The translations under genes were made by a program, and so were the position numbers. DNA of 64,000 nt from Saprospirales bacterium (GTDB lineage: Bacteria > Bacteroidota > Bacteroidia > Chitinophagales > Saprospiraceae), in the NCBI GenBank assembly GCA_016711045.1, contig JADJTT010000002.1, positions 558,001 to 622,000 on the forward strand, written 5' to 3'. Under the pieces are notes generated by a model, which saw only the letters and a list, made by a program, of their open reading frames with translations, searched no databases and was not told where the DNA came from. The stretch's first letter is position 1. The number at the start of each line of letters is the position of its first letter. Positions 27,682 through 35,829 of the stretch are shown in pieces.

Positions 27682-29082
27682 TTATTCTTGGGTGGCCCGT
27701 TTTACAATTTGAGCGGTCATATCCGCTTCCGAAACGATCTTGCTTCCTACATAAGCCGTGCAAGTCATTTGTACAATACCTCTGCGCACAGGGCTGGTCA
27801 GTTCACAGCGTAACAGGAGCGTATCCCCGGGGAAGACCATGCTCTTGAATTTCGCATTGTCTATCTTGAGAAAATAAGTATCCCAGCTGCCCGGATCTTC
27901 CTGTTGTGCGAGCACGAATACCCCTCCGGCCTGCGCCAGTGCTTCCAGTTGCAACACGCCGGGGAAGACCGGATTTCCGGGGAAGTGCCCCTGGAAGAAA
28001 GGCTCATTGATCGTCACATTCTTCACGCCAATCACATGTTTTTCATCAATTTCGATCACTTTGTCGATCATGACAAAAGGATAGCGATGCGGCAGGAGTT
28101 TCATCACGCCCTTAATATCCACCACCGGGGGTTGATCCGGATCGTATTTGGGGATATTGCGGAGTTTGCGCTGATCCAGCAGGCATTTTTTAAGGAGCCG
28201 GGCAAATTCGATATTGGCTTTATGTCCGGGTTTGGTGGCGACGATCTTCCCTTTTATCGGGGCGCCGACTAAGGTAATATCACCCAATACATCGAGCAGC
28301 TTGTGCCGTGCAGGTTCATTTTGAAAATGAAGTTGGGTGGTATTCAGCACGCCTTCCCGCTCCACTTTCATGGAGGGTTTGCCCAATTTTCTGGCTAATT
28401 GATCCAATTCTTCCTGACTGATCAGGCGGTCGGCAATAACGACTGCATTGTCCAGATCACCTCCTTTGATGAGATCTTGCTGCGCCAGCATTTCCAATTC
28501 GTGTAAAAATACAAAGGTGCGACAGGGGGCAATTTGCGTAGAATAATCCTTAATATTTTGGAGGGAAGCATATTGCGGCCCCAAAATAGGCGAATTGAAA
28601 TCGATCAGGGTAGTTACCTGAAATTCATCGGCAGGCAGGGCCATCAATTCAGAGCCCGTTTCGGGATCGAAGTACGAAATAGGTTCCAGGATTTCCAGCA
28701 CTTCCCGTTCAGCATCCTGAGCCGTCTTTCCCGCTTTGACCAGCGCTTCCACAAACATCCGGGCGCTTCCATCCATAATAGGTACTTCCGGTCCGTCAAT
28801 CTCGATGAGGATGTTGTCAATTTCCAGGCCATGGAGTGCAGAGAGCAAATGCTCGACCGTGCTCACGACAATTCCTTCCTGGCTCAGGGTAGTGCCCCGG
28901 TTAGTGGACATTACCATTCCCAGGTCGGCTTTTACGATCGGCTTTTCAGGCAGGTCGACCCGTTGAAACCGGATCCCATGATCCACCGGGGCCGGCCTGA
29001 ACATGATAGAAACCGAATGACCTGTATGTAATCCAATCCCATTAAGACTCGCTGGTTGTTGGATGGTATGCTGATTTATCAT
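27682..29082 (-). CDS. lpxC: Bifunctional LpxC deacetylase / FabZ dehydratase
   Basis: Fusion typical of Bacteroidota (466 residues). The N-terminal ~310 residues are LpxC, the zinc deacetylase committing UDP-3-O-acyl-GlcNAc to lipid A: STVEHLLSALHGLEIDN supplies a zinc His (near 80), and HKLLDVLGD the second His and Asp (near 240). The C-terminal ~150 residues are FabZ, the 3-hydroxyacyl-ACP dehydratase, with the catalytic His and Glu in LPHRYPFVMIDKV, GHFPGNPVFPGVLQLEALAQ. The ATG at 29082 is preferred over 29103. A -7 box TATCTTTG (29103-29110) gives a leader of about 15 nt. Confidence 0.96.
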   Translation of the reverse strand: MINQHTIQQPASLNGIGLHTGHSVSIMFRPAPVDHGIRFQRVDLPEKPIVKADLGMVMSTNRGTTLSQEGIVVSTVEHLLSALHGLEIDNILIEIDGPEVPIMDGSARMFVEALVKAGKTAQDAEREVLEILEPISYFDPETGSELMALPADEFQVTTLIDFNSPILGPQYASLQNIKDYSTQIAPCRTFVFLHELEMLAQQDLIKGGDLDNAVVIADRLISQEELDQLARKLGKPSMKVEREGVLNTTQLHFQNEPARHKLLDVLGDITLVGAPIKGKIVATKPGHKANIEFARLLKKCLLDQRKLRNIPKYDPDQPPVVDIKGVMKLLPHRYPFVMIDKVIEIDEKHVIGVKNVTINEPFFQGHFPGNPVFPGVLQLEALAQAGGVFVLAQQEDPGSWDTYFLKIDNAKFKSMVFPGDTLLLRCELTSPVRRGIVQMTCTAYVGSKIVSEADMTAQIVKRATQE

Positions 29083-29102
29083 AACCTTTTCCAAAATTTT
29101 CA

Positions 29103-29110
29103 CAAAGATA
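29103..29110 (-). promoter_or_regulatory. Promoter -7 box for the lpxC-lpxA-ABC operon
   Basis: Minus-strand TATCTTTG in the 57-nt gap between lpxD and lpxC-fabZ, with predicted start near 29097. No good TTG is seen at the -33 position. If used, lpxC-fabZ, lpxA and the ABC gene form their own unit rather than only a read-through from lpxD. Confidence 0.5.
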
Positions 29111-29139
29111 ATAGATTGTATGTGGAATATGGACAGCGG

Positions 29140-30180
29140 TCAGGGCTCTTCCGTTTGCCGCAACCAACGTTCCAACATTTGCAGGCGTTTTTCCATTTTG
29201 GGTAAATTTCTAAAAACGGCATAGGCTTTTAAAAATTCGCGATATTTCATGGCGGGCGCACCGCCTACCATCTCCCCTTCCGTTTCAATACTTCCCAGTA
29301 CGCCACTTTGTGCCTGTACCTTCACCCCGTCAGCCACCCGAATGTGGCCAACAAATCCTGCTTGTCCGCCGATCTGTACGTGCTGTCCGATCTTGGTGCT
29401 GCCTGCAATCCCTGCCTGGGCAGCAATGGCGGTATCAGCTCCGATTTCCACATTGTGGGCTACCTGTACTAAATTGTCAATCTTAACCCCACGCCGCAGA
29501 ATGGTCGAGCCCATAGTAGCTCTGTCCACCACGGTATTGGCGCCAATATCCACATCGTCTTCCAGGATCACATTGCCCACCTGGGCAATCTTTTGGTATA
29601 CGCCGTTTTCCTGTGCAAAACCAAAGCCGTCGCTCCCGATCACCGCATTGGCATGAATGACACAACGCTTTCCGATTTTCGATTGGTGGTAAACCACTAC
29701 TCCGGGATAGAGCAAGCTCCCCTCCCCCACTACCACTTCCTGGCCGATAAATACATGGGCAAGGATACGGGCGCCTTTTTGCAAATATGCCCCACGTTCA
29801 ATTACTGAAAAGGGGCCTACGTAGACCCCTTCTTCTATCCTGGCTTCAGGATGAATAAAAGCCAGGGAAGAAATCCCTTCCTCCTGGCTTGCCGGGGCCT
29901 GCTTGCCATATTCCTTAAGCAAGCTAGCGACTGCTGCATATACATTTTCCACCCGAATTAATGTGGCCCCGATCGGTTTTTCCGGCACGAAATCAAGGCT
30001 TACCAGAATGGCCGAGGCAGAGGTGGAATAGATATACGCCTCATACATGGGGTTAGCCAAAAAAGTGATGGCCCCTTCGCCCCCCTCCTCGATCTTGGCG
30101 GGGCGATCGATATGGACATCGGGATCTCCCTCCACGATGCCGCCCAAAAATTGCGCGATCTGACCAGCTGTAAATTGCAT
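29140..30180 (-). CDS. lpxD: UDP-3-O-acylglucosamine N-acyltransferase LpxD
   Basis: Third lipid A enzyme, adding the N-linked 3-hydroxyacyl chain. The 346 residues have the N-terminal uridine-binding domain (residues ~1-100; EEGGEGAITFLANPMY), a long left-handed beta-helix of hexapeptide repeats, the catalytic His in NLVQVAHNVEIG (near 240), and a C-terminal helix (NLPKMEKRLQMLERWL). First gene of the minus-strand lipid A run. Minus-strand TACCTTTG (30186-30193) ends only 5 nt before the ATG. Confidence 0.96.
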   Translation of the reverse strand: MQFTAGQIAQFLGGIVEGDPDVHIDRPAKIEEGGEGAITFLANPMYEAYIYSTSASAILVSLDFVPEKPIGATLIRVENVYAAVASLLKEYGKQAPASQEEGISSLAFIHPEARIEEGVYVGPFSVIERGAYLQKGARILAHVFIGQEVVVGEGSLLYPGVVVYHQSKIGKRCVIHANAVIGSDGFGFAQENGVYQKIAQVGNVILEDDVDIGANTVVDRATMGSTILRRGVKIDNLVQVAHNVEIGADTAIAAQAGIAGSTKIGQHVQIGGQAGFVGHIRVADGVKVQAQSGVLGSIETEGEMVGGAPAMKYREFLKAYAVFRNLPKMEKRLQMLERWLRQTEEP

Positions 30181-30185
30181 GGGTG

Positions 30186-30193
30186 CAAAGGTA
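30186..30193 (-). promoter_or_regulatory. Promoter -7 box abutting lpxD
   Basis: TACCTTTG on the minus strand, 5 nt before the lpxD start codon. With the usual 3-7 nt from box to transcription start, the lpxD transcript would have essentially no leader. Confidence 0.5.
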
Positions 30194-30233
30194 GAACAAT
30201 TTAGTGAACTATAACGCCACCCCGTTCCCGGGT

Positions 30234-30264
30234 TTGGGGATTGTCCTTACTGCTGTTATCTTTG
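30234..30264 (+). promoter_or_regulatory. Promoter of the HemC-like gene
   Basis: TTG (30234-30236), a 20-nt spacer, then TATCTTTG (30257-30264): a full match to the Bacteroidota promoter form. Predicted start near 30270, about 80 nt before the coding region. Confidence 0.75.
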
Positions 30265-30351
30265 TAAGTTATCGGACGAAACTTATTTTCAAACACCAGG
30301 GCCTGTGAGGCCAGTGTTTATATTCTTCTTAGTTGAATAAAATACCGCGAA

Positions 30352-31185
30352 TTGGAACATATTATTCGGATCGGCATTCCCGAAAATTGCTGGAATATCA
30401 CCCTGGAAAGCGACTTAATCCAGGCGTTAAAAGACCAATCCCGGTTGCCGGAATTTCAGGTGTTCGGAGCCGGCCAATTGCATCCCATGCTGCGCAGAGG
30501 CGACCTGGACCTTGTAGCATTTCCGCTGCATTTGACTCCTGTTGCGCCCCCTGCAGGTATTGCGCATGCAGCGCTGCTTGCCCGGGAAGAGCCTGTTTCT
30601 ACGCTGTTGATACACCCCGGCGCACAGGATACTACCCTTTTTCAGCTAAAAACCGGCGCCAGGGTGCAGGTGACGCATCCTGGCCAGGAGGTTCAACTGA
30701 ATGGGTTCCGTCCCGACCTTCAGGTGGTATTATCCGGGGAAGGGAATCCGGAAAGCCGGGTGGAAGCGCTCCGGGAAGGCCGGGTTGACGCACTGGTCTT
30801 CGACCCTTTCGAATCCCGATACTTCCAGGCATTTTTGGAGGACATAGTCCAGGTATCGCTCAACCCGCGTGAATTTTGCCCGCCACCGGGCGCGGGCGCC
30901 ATCGTGTTACAAACAAGCGCCGACGACCTGTCGCTCAGAAGATTGCTGAAAACCTTGCACCACCTCGAAGACGCAGCCCGGACCAATGTTGAACGAAAGC
31001 TCCTCCGCTTGTTTGGAGGAGACCTGCAGTTGCCGCTAGGAGCTTTTTGCGAACAGGATACAATGGGCAATTACCACCTGTGGGCTTCTTTCGCTGCTGG
31101 TGCCGGTCAGTCTGTACGTAGGGAACGATTATCCTCCAGCACCGCTTTTGAATTGGCAGAGCAGGTGTTTTCCGCCTTCCAATAA
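30352..31185 (+). CDS. Porphobilinogen deaminase (HemC)-fold protein, catalytic residues lost
   Basis: Resembles hydroxymethylbilane synthase over its whole 277 residues: IIRIGIPEN at the start (HemC: RIGTRxS), RPDLQVVLSGEGNPESRVEALREGRVDALVF (HemC: LRGNVxTRLxKL...DAIVLA), FCPPPGAGAIVLQ (HemC: LPAPGQGALAIE), NVERKLLRLFGGDLQLPLGAF (HemC: ERAFLxxLxGGCxxPIGAY). The cofactor-carrying Cys of GGC is Asp here, the VHSxKD catalytic Asp segment reads AFPLHLTP, and the SSxRR arginines are gone. It is therefore probably not an active deaminase. Start is TTG at 30352; no in-frame ATG exists before the upstream stop at 30334. A lipoprotein gene follows. Confidence 0.7.
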   Translation: MEHIIRIGIPENCWNITLESDLIQALKDQSRLPEFQVFGAGQLHPMLRRGDLDLVAFPLHLTPVAPPAGIAHAALLAREEPVSTLLIHPGAQDTTLFQLKTGARVQVTHPGQEVQLNGFRPDLQVVLSGEGNPESRVEALREGRVDALVFDPFESRYFQAFLEDIVQVSLNPREFCPPPGAGAIVLQTSADDLSLRRLLKTLHHLEDAARTNVERKLLRLFGGDLQLPLGAFCEQDTMGNYHLWASFAAGAGQSVRRERLSSSTAFELAEQVFSAFQ

Positions 31186-31222
31186 TCTAAATGACCTCTT
31201 CATTCCATCCAAACCTTCGCAC

Positions 31223-31669
31223 ATGCGCTACCTGATCGTCTCTCTCCTCTTCGCCGCAACGCTCCTTGTTGCCTGCCGGCCTTCCAGTGCCCCGCAAGAG
31301 CCCGCAGAAAGCGAACCAGCTATTGACATTAGCGACTTTTATAGCTTTTACAACAGGTTTCACCTGGACAGCGCCTACCAAATGGCGCACATCATATTCC
31401 CGTTGGAAGGACTACCGCCCAATGTCGACAGCGCTACCCTCGCGGGAGGGAATTTCCACTGGCAACCGGAAGACTGGAATCTCCACCAACCCGTTGATTA
31501 TGAAACCAGCGAATTCAGGCGAGAGATCAAACCCGTTTCTGAGGAACTCGTAGTGGAAAAGATCATCCACCGCAGCGGCCAGGCTGGTATGCTTCGCCGT
31601 TTTGCCAAAATTGAAGGTGAGTGGTATTTGATCTACTTTGCAGATATGAACAGAATAAAAAATAAATAA
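31223..31669 (+). CDS. Small lipoprotein of unknown function (possibly DUF4348-like)
   Basis: A 148-residue protein starting MRYLIVSLLFAATLLVAC, a lipoprotein signal with lipidated Cys at residue 18. The mature part has FYSFYNRFHLDSAYQMAHIIFPLEG and a C-terminal WYLIYFAD strand; this layout reminds me of the DUF4348 family of Bacteroidota, but I cannot confirm it. The start at 31223 is set by the signal peptide. It follows the HemC-like gene by 37 nt. Its final codons and stop lie in the left arm of a 78-bp palindrome. Confidence 0.7.
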   Translation: MRYLIVSLLFAATLLVACRPSSAPQEPAESEPAIDISDFYSFYNRFHLDSAYQMAHIIFPLEGLPPNVDSATLAGGNFHWQPEDWNLHQPVDYETSEFRREIKPVSEELVVEKIIHRSGQAGMLRRFAKIEGEWYLIYFADMNRIKNK

Positions 31670-31733
31670 GGAAAGAAAGAAGAGGATCCGGCCGCGGCCG
31701 GATCCTCTTCTTTCTTTCCTTATTTATTTTTTA
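31656..31733. terminator. 78-bp perfect palindrome spanning two convergent stop codons
   Basis: Bases 31656-31694 are the exact reverse complement of 31695-31733; the centre is GGCCGCGGCC. The lipoprotein stop (31667-31669) and the hldD stop (31724-31726) lie in mirror positions. The outer arms are A-rich/T-rich, so each transcript would end in a long hairpin whose 3' side is T-rich. Confidence 0.88.
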
Positions 31734-32683
31734 AGCAGATATTCCCTTACATAATCCTCCACCCCTTTTTCCAGCGACCAAAAAGGCTTGGTATACCCGG
31801 CGGACCGCAGTTTTTGCATATTGGCCTGGGTAAAATACTGGTAGGTATCACGGATATCTTCCGGGGTGTCGACAAACTCGATTTTAGGTTCGAGGTCCAT
31901 CGCATGGAAGGTGGCACTGGCCAGGTCGAGAAACGTGCGTGCTTCGCCGGTACCGATGTTGTACAAGCCATTCGGGGCTTGTTGTGCCACCAGGAAATAG
32001 CAGATATCCACGACATCATTTACATAGATAAAATCGCGGCTTTGATGCCCGTCGGCAATATCCGGCCTGTGGGAGCGAAACAACTTCATCATGCCCGTTT
32101 CGCGGATCTGGCGCACGGTGTGCAATACCACGGAAGCCATTCGGCCTTTGTGGTACTCATTGGGCCCGTATACATTGAAGAATTTCAATCCGGCCCAAAA
32201 AGGAGGCTGAATTTCCTGCTCAAGGGCCCATTTGTCGAATTCATTCTTGGAAACTCCGTAAGGGTTCAATGGCTTCAGTTGCCCGACGATATCGTGCCGG
32301 TCATCATAACCCAATTCGCCTCCGCCATAGGTGGCTGCGCTGGAAGCATAGACCAACGGGATATAGTGTTTGGCGCAGAGTTCCCAAAGCCGTTTGGAGT
32401 AATTCAGGTTCAGTTCTTCAAAAATGGCCCAGTCTTTCTCGGTGGTATCCGTCCGGGCGCCCATGTGAAAGACGAAAGTGATGTCTTCATGGAAGCGCTC
32501 CATCCAATCCAGGAATTGCCAACGGTGGTACTTGGCGATATAGGATTTATCCGCCAAATTCGGCGCCTTATCCGGACGGGACATAAAGTCGTCTACCAAA
32601 AGGAGATTCCGGTGTCCCCGTTCGTTGAGTTTGCCCACCAGGCAACTCCCTATGAATCCGGCTGCGCCCGTAATTACAATCAT
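31724..32683 (-). CDS. hldD: ADP-L-glycero-D-manno-heptose 6-epimerase
   Basis: Extended SDR enzyme that converts ADP-D-glycero- to ADP-L-glycero-manno-heptose for the LPS core. The 319 residues show the NAD(P)-binding GAAGFIGS at residue 6, HMGARTDTTEKD near 73, the SSAATYG stretch with catalytic Ser/Thr near 113, and YxxxK as YGVSKNEFDKW near 141. GLKFFNVYGPNEYHKGRMASVV is characteristic of HldD. It fits with the lipid A genes nearby and the GT9 gene at 52 kb. Confidence 0.94.
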   Translation of the reverse strand: MIVITGAAGFIGSCLVGKLNERGHRNLLLVDDFMSRPDKAPNLADKSYIAKYHRWQFLDWMERFHEDITFVFHMGARTDTTEKDWAIFEELNLNYSKRLWELCAKHYIPLVYASSAATYGGGELGYDDRHDIVGQLKPLNPYGVSKNEFDKWALEQEIQPPFWAGLKFFNVYGPNEYHKGRMASVVLHTVRQIRETGMMKLFRSHRPDIADGHQSRDFIYVNDVVDICYFLVAQQAPNGLYNIGTGEARTFLDLASATFHAMDLEPKIEFVDTPEDIRDTYQYFTQANMQKLRSAGYTKPFWSLEKGVEDYVREYLLKK

Positions 32684-32697
32684 ACCTTTATATTCTA

Positions 32698-32731
32698 TGA
32701 GCAGGTGCTGCCGGCCGGCAGCACCTGCTCA
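32698..32731 (-). terminator. 34-bp perfect palindrome after gcvP
   Basis: Arms 32698-32714 and 32715-32731 are perfect reverse complements centred on CCGGCCGG, in the 52-nt gap between the gcvP stop and the hldD start. There is no T-run after it on the minus strand. Confidence 0.75.
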
Positions 32732-32735
32732 ATAA

Positions 32736-35615
32736 TTATTCTTCTGTCATATAACTCTCTATCGGCGGACAAGTACAGATCAAATTGCGGTCTCCGTGTG
32801 CGTTGTTGACACGGCCGATCCAGGGCCAGAACTTGTAGCCCTCCCGCAGGTACGGAAGCGGGAACGCCGCTTTTTCCCGGCCGTAGGGAAGTGCATAATC
32901 ATCGGCCATGATCACGTTGACGGTGTGCGGGGCATTGTGCAACACATTCACCACCGGGTCGGCCTCGCCGGAAGCGATCTCGTCGATCTCTTTGCGGATC
33001 TGGAGTAGCGCGTCACAGAAACGATCGAGCTCGGCCTTGTCTTCGCTCTCGGTGGGTTCGATCATGATCGTACCGGCAACCGGGAAGGACAAGGTCGGGG
33101 CGTGGAAGCCATAGTCCATCAGTCGCTTCGCGACATCCTCCGCGCTCACTACTGCCTTGAAAGGCCGCAGGTCGACGATAAGTTCGTGGGCGGAGCGGCC
33201 CATTTCCCCTACATATAATACGTGATAAGCCGGTTCGAGCCGCGACTTGATGTAGTTGGCATTCAGAATGGCATACTTGGTAGAATCCGTCAGACCTGCT
33301 TCTCCCAACATCCGGATATACCCGTAGGAGATCAGCAAAATGCTGGCACTGCCAAAGGGCGCGGAAGAAACGGCGTGAATACCATGGTCTCCTCCGGTGG
33401 CCACAAAGTGATGCTTGGGCAGGAAAGGCGCCAGGCTGTCGTTCACGCAGATCGGACCCATTCCCGGGCCGCCACCGCCGTGCGGAATGGCAAAGGTCTT
33501 GTGCAAATTGAGGTGGCATACATCCGCACCGATAAACCCTGGGCTGGTCAAGCCAACCTGAGCATTCATATTGGCGCCGTCCATGTACACTTTGCCGCCA
33601 CGCTCGTGAATAATTTCACAGATCTCGCGGATGGAGGTCTCAAACACCCCGTGTGTGGAGGGATAAGTGACCATAAGACAGGCCAGATTGTCCTTGTGTT
33701 GGTCGGCCTTGGCGCGCAGATCATCCACGTCTATATTGCCGTGGTCGTCGCAGGCCACTACGATCACTTCCATGCCGGCCATCACCGCGCTGGCGGGGTT
33801 GGTGCCATGTGCCGAAGAGGGGATCAACGCCACATTGCGATGGTCATTTCCATTGGCATGATGGTAAGCGCGGATAGTTAGCAAGCCTGCGTATTCACCC
33901 TGTGCCCCCGAATTGGGCTGCAGGGAACAAGCCGTAAAACCGGTGATTTCACATAAATACCCCTCCAGATCGCGGAATATCTCGTGGTACCCCTGCACCT
34001 GATCGACCGGCACAAAGGGGTGAATATCGGCAAATTCAGCCCAGCTGACCGGCATCAGTTCCACCGCCGCATTGAGCTTCATCGTGCAGCTACCCAGGGC
34101 GATCATGGAATGGACCAGGGAAAGATCCCGGTTTTCCAGGCGCTTGATATACCGCATCAGCTTCGACTCGGTTTGGTAATTGTGGAACACCGGATGTGTC
34201 ATGTAATCGACATCGCGGTGCAGGGACGAAGGCAGTGTAAATCCTTCCACCACCGTAAAATCGGCGGTATGTCCAGCCTCTTTGGCTTCACTGAAAATGC
34301 TGATGAGGATATCGACATCCTCTTCGAAAGTCGTTTCATCCAGACTGATCTGGATACAATCGGTTCCGTAAAAGAAGTTTACCTCATTGGCCAGGGCCAG
34401 GTGGCGGATACGCTCTTTCATGGCCTCATCGACCCGGATGCACAGCGTATCGAAGAAGTGGGAGTTAACCTGGTTGTACCCCATTTTCCGCAAGTTCTTA
34501 TCGAGTACCTGGGCGAGGCCGTGTGCCCGTTCGGCGATCGCGCGAATGCCTTTAGGTCCGTGGTAGACGCCGTACATACCGGCCATAGTAGCCAGTAGTG
34601 CTTGTGCGGTGCAAATATTAGAGGTTGCCTTTTCCCGGCGAATATGCTGCTCGCGGGTTTGCAGCGCCATGCGAAGCGCCGGGTTGTTGTTGGAGTCGAT
34701 TGATACGCCGATGATCCGCCCCGGCATGACGCGCTTATAATCTTCTTTGGTAGCAAAAAAGGCTGCGTGCGGTCCGCCATACCCCATGGGCACGCCAAAG
34801 CGTTGGGAGTTGCCTACCACGGCATCCGCACCCCAAACACCCGGGGCTTTCAGCACGGCCAGGCTGAGGAGATCGGCAGCTACGGTCACATAGACTTCAC
34901 TGGCCTTGCATTTTTCGGCAAACGCACGATAGTCTTCCACGGAGCCCTGCTTGTTGGGATACTGCAAAAGCACGCCAAAGGTCTTCTCCGAAAATTCATA
35001 CGTCTTCCAATCGCCCACCACGATTTCGATATCCAGGGGCAGGGCCCGGGTGCGCAGCACATCGATGGTTTGTCCATAGACATGTTGATCAACGAAGAAG
35101 ATATTGTCGTGGTGGTCTTTTGATTTTTTATTGCGCACGCCGTAGAACATGGCCATAGCTTCCGCAGCTGCGGTGCCTTCATCCAGAAGAGATGCATTGG
35201 CGATAGGCAGTCCGGTCAGGTCGGAAACCATGGTCTGGAAATTCAGCAATGCTTCTAACCGCCCTTGGGCGATCTCCGCCTGGTAGGGCGTATACTGGGT
35301 ATACCAACCCGGGTTGTGGAAGATATTGCGGGCGATGACCGCTGGAGTGATGGTGCCGGAATAGCCCATCCCGATATAGGATTTGAACACCTTGTTCAGG
35401 TTGGCGATCTCACGCAGTTCGCGCAGGTATTCGTATTCGGTGAACGGCTCGGGCAGGTTCATCGCCTTTTTGAGGCGAATGCTGTCCGGCACCGTTTCAT
35501 AGATGAGTTGGTCGAGGCTGTCGGCTTTCACCACGGAGAGCATGGCGGAAAGTTCGTCCTCACTTATTCCGATATGCCGTTTCGCGAAACGGTCGTAAGG
35601 CTTCAATTTACTCAT
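32736..35615 (-). CDS. gcvP: Glycine dehydrogenase (decarboxylating), P protein
   Basis: PLP enzyme that decarboxylates glycine and loads the aminomethyl group on the H protein lipoate. Full-length single-chain form (959 residues) with both halves: the N-terminal half (FAKRHIGISEDE; YTPYQAEIAQGRLEALLNFQTMV near 135) and the catalytic C-terminal half with the PLP lysine in NLHKTFAIPHGGGGPG (near 705). gcvT and gcvH are not in this window. A -7-like TAACTTTG stands on the minus strand at 35662-35669, ~45 nt upstream. Confidence 0.97.
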   Translation of the reverse strand: MSKLKPYDRFAKRHIGISEDELSAMLSVVKADSLDQLIYETVPDSIRLKKAMNLPEPFTEYEYLRELREIANLNKVFKSYIGMGYSGTITPAVIARNIFHNPGWYTQYTPYQAEIAQGRLEALLNFQTMVSDLTGLPIANASLLDEGTAAAEAMAMFYGVRNKKSKDHHDNIFFVDQHVYGQTIDVLRTRALPLDIEIVVGDWKTYEFSEKTFGVLLQYPNKQGSVEDYRAFAEKCKASEVYVTVAADLLSLAVLKAPGVWGADAVVGNSQRFGVPMGYGGPHAAFFATKEDYKRVMPGRIIGVSIDSNNNPALRMALQTREQHIRREKATSNICTAQALLATMAGMYGVYHGPKGIRAIAERAHGLAQVLDKNLRKMGYNQVNSHFFDTLCIRVDEAMKERIRHLALANEVNFFYGTDCIQISLDETTFEEDVDILISIFSEAKEAGHTADFTVVEGFTLPSSLHRDVDYMTHPVFHNYQTESKLMRYIKRLENRDLSLVHSMIALGSCTMKLNAAVELMPVSWAEFADIHPFVPVDQVQGYHEIFRDLEGYLCEITGFTACSLQPNSGAQGEYAGLLTIRAYHHANGNDHRNVALIPSSAHGTNPASAVMAGMEVIVVACDDHGNIDVDDLRAKADQHKDNLACLMVTYPSTHGVFETSIREICEIIHERGGKVYMDGANMNAQVGLTSPGFIGADVCHLNLHKTFAIPHGGGGPGMGPICVNDSLAPFLPKHHFVATGGDHGIHAVSSAPFGSASILLISYGYIRMLGEAGLTDSTKYAILNANYIKSRLEPAYHVLYVGEMGRSAHELIVDLRPFKAVVSAEDVAKRLMDYGFHAPTLSFPVAGTIMIEPTESEDKAELDRFCDALLQIRKEIDEIASGEADPVVNVLHNAPHTVNVIMADDYALPYGREKAAFPLPYLREGYKFWPWIGRVNNAHGDRNLICTCPPIESYMTEE

Positions 35616-35726
35616 AACGAGCTTTTATTTGTTGGTTAGGAAGAAAGGCAAAAAAGCCGGACAAAGTTAAACTTTTTAGGCAGTTTAATAACACCGGGGG
35701 GAAACCAAGGTTTTAGGGAATTTTCA

Positions 35727-35791
35727 ACCGCAACGACGCAACGGACGCGACGAAATTCGTTAAAACGTTGCGTTCGTCGCGTCGTCGCGGT
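35727..35791 (-). terminator. CGACG-rich imperfect palindrome after fumC
   Basis: Arms 35727-35752 and 35766-35791 pair at 22 of 26 positions, the four exceptions being transition-type (G-T or A-C) mismatches. The arms are built from ACG/CGACG units. It lies between the fumC stop (35830) and the gcvP start (35615). Confidence 0.6.
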
Positions 35792-35829
35792 AAATTCTTT
35801 ACAGCCTGTTTACTGCGGGAAGGTATGCC

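Noticed and set aside
30352..31185. Annotation as an active hydroxymethylbilane synthase
   Set aside because: The cofactor cysteine, the catalytic aspartate region and the substrate-binding arginines are all missing.
31814..32809. A 331-codon plus-strand frame opposite hldD
   Set aside because: hldD is intact with all SDR motifs; the opposite frame has no motif and crosses the gcvP end and a palindrome.
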